A DNA stretch of 64,000 bases, taken from assembly GCA_004014935.1 (NCBI GenBank), contig CP025323.1, positions 2,929,001 to 2,993,000 of the forward strand. The letters are read 5' to 3'. Made by a program: the position numbers and the translations under genes. Under the pieces are notes generated by a model that was given only the letters and a program-made list of their open reading frames with translations, did not search any database and had not been told where the DNA came from. The stretch comes from Saccharomycopsis malanga (taxonomy: Eukaryota > Ascomycota > Saccharomycetes > Ascoideales > Saccharomycopsidaceae). Of this stretch, positions 60,594 through 64,000 are shown in pieces. How positions within the stretch are numbered: the first letter of the stretch is position 1; each line of letters starts with the position of its first letter.

Positions 60594-61306
60594 GATCAAC
60601 TCGCTAATTTGATCTTATTTTGGTCGTAAACAAACGATTTTATACTTGGCGAAAAATTGTTACTTCAACTTGACAGTGAAATTGAATGACTTTACTAGTA
60701 ACATTCAACATCTATCAAATAAATTCAGTGCACAACCACTCTCTTTTATAACCTACCGTCCGTCGGACTTATTCATTGCCATACTCCATATATTGAAAAA
60801 AAAAATAGATATCCAGTCATCACCAACCTGCATAAAGTCGGCGGACAATTTCCTAATGCAGATACTTCCGAATGCAGAATATCCGTTATGCCCGTCCAGA
60901 CACCACGGAGATTATAATAGCCTCAAGCGAGGCCATCAATAACTCGTAGCAAAAAAAATACAAAGAAACTAATGAATTGCGGAAATTCCACGGAATTACC
61001 CCCAAACTTAAAATTGCTCAAAAAACCCTGGTAGTAAACCCAATGAATGTCCTATCCCCATTAGGAAATGGTTGGTTGGCAGGTCTACTTACATATGCAG
61101 GCCACGCGCACAGGCAGCATTTGAAAAAGAACACCCACGTTATCAACATCTTGACATACACCCCTACACCCAGTCACCCGCAAACCGCTATTCGCACGCG
61201 GGCAAATGATTGAGCTGAAAAATTTTCGAACTGTGCCAAAAGATGAAGAAATTTTAAATGTAAGATCATTCATTGAGTGAGCCAGAGCTACTGTCATCTT
61301 GCAAAC
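60594..61306. promoter_or_regulatory. Divergent promoter, MCH-type transporter / TUF1
   Basis: This 713-base region has no gene. No clear TATA was found close to TUF1. Pyrimidine/purine-mixed sequence with a small GC-rich patch lies near 61150-61205. Confidence 0.5.
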
Positions 61307-63613
61307 ATGTTTACCGGTACTACGTTGACTAGAACCGTGCGTGCGGCCTGTCGTTCAGCCCCTAAACAGGGTGTTGTGACCTTGAGTGCCCAGAGAAACT
61401 ACGCTGCCTCTTTTGACCGTTCCAAGCCTCATTTGAACATTGGTACTATTGGTCATGTTGATCACGGTAAAACCACTTTGACCGCTGCTATCACCAAATG
61501 TTTGGCTGAAAAGGGTGGTGCCAATTTCTTGGACTATGCTTCGATTGACAAGGCTCCAGAAGAAAGAGCCAGAGGTATTACCATTTCGACTGCTCACGTT
61601 GAATACGAGACTGAAAAGCGTCATTATGCCCACGTTGACTGTCTTAGTGAGGACTCCAGAATCTTGACCAACAAAGGGTTTTTGTTTGTTGATGAGGTCC
61701 AAAAGAATTGGGACGATCTTTTGATTGCTTCGTACAATAGCGAGACTCAACAAATCGAGTATGTCAAGGGTGAGGAGCTTATTCTCAAGGATGCTGCCAA
61801 CCACAAGATGGTTGAGTTCAATAGTGCTAAGGATCAAATTTCCTTGCTCACTACTGAAGGTCACGACATGTTTGTTCAAAGTGGCGAGCTTGCTACTGGC
61901 AACCGTGTCCATTGGGCTCCATTCTCCAAGTTGAAGGCCAAGACTCTTGCTGACGATTCTGTTTCAAAGGCTGTTCGTTTCTTGTCTTTTGCCGAAAACG
62001 GTGTTAAGACCAATGGTGCTGCTTCTCTTCCATTTGTTTCTGAGTTTGGTCTTTCTGCTAAACAAGTTGTTCCATTTTTGCAAGTTTACGGTTTCCATGT
62101 TGCCAACGGTTCTTTTGCTGCCAAAGACTTTGGTGCCGAGTGGTTAGCTGACAAATTCGCAGTTCTTGGATTGAAGAACATTGAAGAATCTGCTCAAGGT
62201 TTCAAGGTTAACGATGCTAAATTGGCTGCCTTCTTCGAAAACAACAAGTCTTTTTCCAATTGGGTTAACCAACTTACCAAAGAAGAAGCACGTGCTGTTA
62301 TTGAAGGTTATCGTGTTGCTGCTGGTGACTTTTCTACTAAAAGTCTTGCTGCTTCTTCTGCTGAACTCCGTGACAAATTGATCCATGTACTCATCAACGC
62401 TGGTTACACTGCTTCTTTCAAATCTGCTGCTTCTGGCTCTTACTCTGTCTCCTATGCTACTGCTGACAACACTGCAGCTGGTCATCAAGTTGCCAACCCT
62501 GTTCTTTCTGCTCAACAAGATGTCAAACGCGTCAATGACTACAATGGCCGTGTCTGGTGTGTCCGTGTGCCAACCGGTTTGATTATTGCCCAAAGAGTTC
62601 TTGAGCAACAAAATGGTGTTACTGCTGCCTCCCGTCCTGTCATCATTGGTAACTGTCCTGGTCACGCTGATTACATCAAGAACATGATCACTGGTGCTGC
62701 CCAGATGGATGGTGCTATCATTGTGGTTGCTGCTACCGATGGCCAAATGCCTCAAACCAGAGAACATTTGCTTTTGGCTAGACAAGTTGGTGTCCAACAC
62801 ATTGTTGTCTTTGTTAACAAGGTTGACACTGTCGATGACCCAGAAATGTTGGAATTGGTTGAAATGGAAATGAGAGAAGTCTTGACCCAATACGGTTTCG
62901 ATGGTGACAACACTCCTGTCATCATGGGTTCTGCCTTGTGCGCTTTGGAAAACAAACAACCTGAAATTGGTAAGGAAGCCATTTTCAAATTGTTGGACGC
63001 TGTTGACGAATACATTCCTACTCCAACCAGAAACACCGAACAACCATTTTTGATGCCTGTCGAGGACATTTTCTCCATCTCCGGCAGAGGTACTGTTGTC
63101 ACCGGTAGAGTTGAACGTGGTGCTTTGAAGAAGGGTGAGGAAATCGAGATTGTTGGTCACAACAAAACTTCCTTGAAAACTACCGTCACTGGTATTGAAA
63201 TGTTCAAGAAGGAATTGGACTCTGCTATGGCTGGTGACAACGCCGGTATCTTGTTGAGAGGTGTTAGAAGAGACCAGATCAAAAGAGGTATGGTTATTGC
63301 TAAACCAGCCACTGTCAACGCTCACACCAAGTTCTTGGCTTCTTTGTATATCTTGACTAAGGAAGAAGGTGGTAGACACTCTCCTTTCGGTGAAAACTAC
63401 AGACCACAAATCTTCATCAGAACCGCTGATGTCACTACCGTTTTGACTTTCCCTGAAGGTGTCGACCACTCCCAACAAGTCTTGCCTGGTGACAATGTCG
63501 AGATGCAATGTGAATTGGTCCACCCAACCCCTCTTGAAGTTGGCCAACGTTTCAACTTGAGAGAAGGTGGTAGAACCGTCGGTACTGGTTTGATTACCAG
63601 AATCATCGAGTAA
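61307..63613 (+). CDS. TUF1: Mitochondrial elongation factor Tu precursor carrying an intein
   Basis: One 768-residue frame: N-extein 1-111, intein 112-449, C-extein 450-768. The exteins total 430 residues, close to S. cerevisiae Tuf1 (437). EF-Tu brings aminoacyl-tRNA to the mitochondrial ribosome. The presequence runs to about residue 35. GHVDHGKT (49-56) is G1 and RGITI (89-93) is G2. G3 is split as HVD|CPGHADY, and NKVD (504-507) is G4. The C-extein continues through domains 2 and 3 to the normal end. The start is the first ATG; the upstream in-frame stretch lacks one. Since the P-loop and G3 lie on opposite sides of the insertion, activity requires its removal. There are no intron signals at the junctions. 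The gene is nuclear, so splicing must be timed with mitochondrial import. Confidence 0.96.
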   Translation: MFTGTTLTRTVRAACRSAPKQGVVTLSAQRNYAASFDRSKPHLNIGTIGHVDHGKTTLTAAITKCLAEKGGANFLDYASIDKAPEERARGITISTAHVEYETEKRHYAHVDCLSEDSRILTNKGFLFVDEVQKNWDDLLIASYNSETQQIEYVKGEELILKDAANHKMVEFNSAKDQISLLTTEGHDMFVQSGELATGNRVHWAPFSKLKAKTLADDSVSKAVRFLSFAENGVKTNGAASLPFVSEFGLSAKQVVPFLQVYGFHVANGSFAAKDFGAEWLADKFAVLGLKNIEESAQGFKVNDAKLAAFFENNKSFSNWVNQLTKEEARAVIEGYRVAAGDFSTKSLAASSAELRDKLIHVLINAGYTASFKSAASGSYSVSYATADNTAAGHQVANPVLSAQQDVKRVNDYNGRVWCVRVPTGLIIAQRVLEQQNGVTAASRPVIIGNCPGHADYIKNMITGAAQMDGAIIVVAATDGQMPQTREHLLLARQVGVQHIVVFVNKVDTVDDPEMLELVEMEMREVLTQYGFDGDNTPVIMGSALCALENKQPEIGKEAIFKLLDAVDEYIPTPTRNTEQPFLMPVEDIFSISGRGTVVTGRVERGALKKGEEIEIVGHNKTSLKTTVTGIEMFKKELDSAMAGDNAGILLRGVRRDQIKRGMVIAKPATVNAHTKFLASLYILTKEEGGRHSPFGENYRPQIFIRTADVTTVLTFPEGVDHSQQVLPGDNVEMQCELVHPTPLEVGQRFNLREGGRTVGTGLITRIIE
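61640..62653 (+). mobile_element. Intein in mitochondrial EF-Tu (338 aa), degenerate homing-endonuclease centre
   Basis: The 338-residue in-frame insertion begins Cys-Leu-Ser-Glu-Asp-Ser (block [11 protein letters not shown]). It has block [13 protein letters not shown] (Thr72xxHis75, intein numbering), block [20 protein letters not shown] (301-319) and block G PVIIGN, ending in Asn338 with Gly337 in the penultimate place. The next residue is the host Cys of DCPGH, serving as +1 nucleophile. Two central stretches resemble LAGLIDADG motifs: [15 protein letters not shown] (about 145-159) and [16 protein letters not shown] (about 216-231). The expected Asp is replaced by Asn156 and Ala228, so nuclease activity looks lost. 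[16 protein letters not shown] and [15 protein letters not shown] are typical flanking segments of such endonucleases. Arg codons in the insert are 9 CGN to 2 AGA, against 2 to 16 in the C-extein. Confidence 0.92.
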
Positions 63614-64000
63614 GCATGCGTCTGCCTTTACATGTAAATTTTGTAAGGAACTGTACATAGTTTGATTGGTTGTTTAACTGAGAAATGAAGACTAAGTAGT
63701 TGTTAATAAATGAATAATAGTTAAATGACTTGTAGGTTCTGCTTTAAAAGGTCTAATGAAAGCTGAGAAACATGGCAGGTACCATATTAAATGTCTGTTG
63801 CAATTTTAGATCATTTGCTCCTATGGATCTTGCGGTAACTACTTGAACTTTTTTCAAGGTTTACAAGTATCAACTGTTTTATTCACTGTATAGTTCATTT
63901 CAGTCAACAGGTATTACCATTATCACTTTAGAATAATTTGTTATTTTACGCACTTTGGGAAGTCAAAATTTTTTCAGAAATTGCATAGTATCTCGTTCAG
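63614..64000. other. TUF1 3' flank
   Basis: AT-rich. No gene is recognised to the window end. Confidence 0.5.

Noticed and set aside
61277-61306. N-terminal extension of Tuf1 from a GTG
   Set aside because: The ATG at 61307 begins a normal mitochondrial presequence; the preceding stretch has no AUG.
61640-62653. The TUF1 insertion as a spliceosomal or group I intron
   Set aside because: The frame stays open for 338 codons. The borders lack GTATGT-type donor, TACTAAC and AG acceptor, and the translation shows intein blocks at both ends. A self-splicing intron would not preserve these.
62144-63658. A 504-codon open frame antisense to TUF1
   Set aside because: It mirrors the biased codons of the sense gene, has no recognisable domain, and its Ser/Asn-rich composition is typical of antisense shadows.

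Overview
The window is nuclear DNA of a budding yeast (Saccharomycotina). Genes are compact, mostly single-exon, AT-rich and densely packed on both strands. The few introns are short and carry the yeast signals GTATGT/GTAAGC and TACTAAC. CTG leucine codons are almost absent: reading PRO2 and VMA1 codon by codon I found none, and the permease and PDA1 stretches I read also had none. That avoidance fits the CTG-Ser (Candida/Debaryomyces-type) clade, where CTG is read as serine. A urate oxidase gene, absent from Saccharomyces cerevisiae, also fits. I cannot name the species.

Layout from left to right: 3' end of SAC1; MIA40 (one intron); SPP382; mitochondrial ribosomal MRPL11; a MUP-type methionine permease divergent from PRO2; MRS6 (Rab escort) divergent from ERO1; SPA2 (polarisome) divergent from a SPO71-like PH protein; VMA1 (vacuolar ATPase subunit A, intron directly after the start codon); a 1780-residue RING-PH-vWA scaffold of the Ste5/Far1 type; PDA1 divergent from VCX1; an EBS1/EST1-like protein; mitochondrial phosphate carrier MIR1; COQ4 divergent from CDD1 (intron); LIP2; ERG12 (intron) divergent from urate oxidase; ESA1; a small glycine-zipper protein; an MCH-type monocarboxylate transporter divergent from TUF1. 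Genes are independent units, but mitochondrial functions are frequent: MIA40, MRPL11, PDA1, MIR1, COQ4, LIP2 and TUF1. Several of their promoters hold CACGTG or CCAAT boxes.

The outstanding feature is in TUF1, the nuclear gene for mitochondrial elongation factor Tu. A 338-codon in-frame insertion at 61640-62653 splits the G3 GTPase motif exactly between Asp and Cys of DCPGHADY. It has the hallmarks of an intein: Cys at position 1, a TxxH block B, block F, a terminal Asn and a host Cys at +1. Its centre resembles a LAGLIDADG homing endonuclease whose two catalytic acidic positions appear to be lost. I recall no described intein in mitochondrial EF-Tu. In the same window the classical yeast intein site in VMA1 (Gly283/Cys284) is empty.

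The remaining DNA is ordinary intergenic sequence with promoters and short tandem repeats. I saw no convincing tRNA, snRNA, transposon, LTR or virus-derived element.
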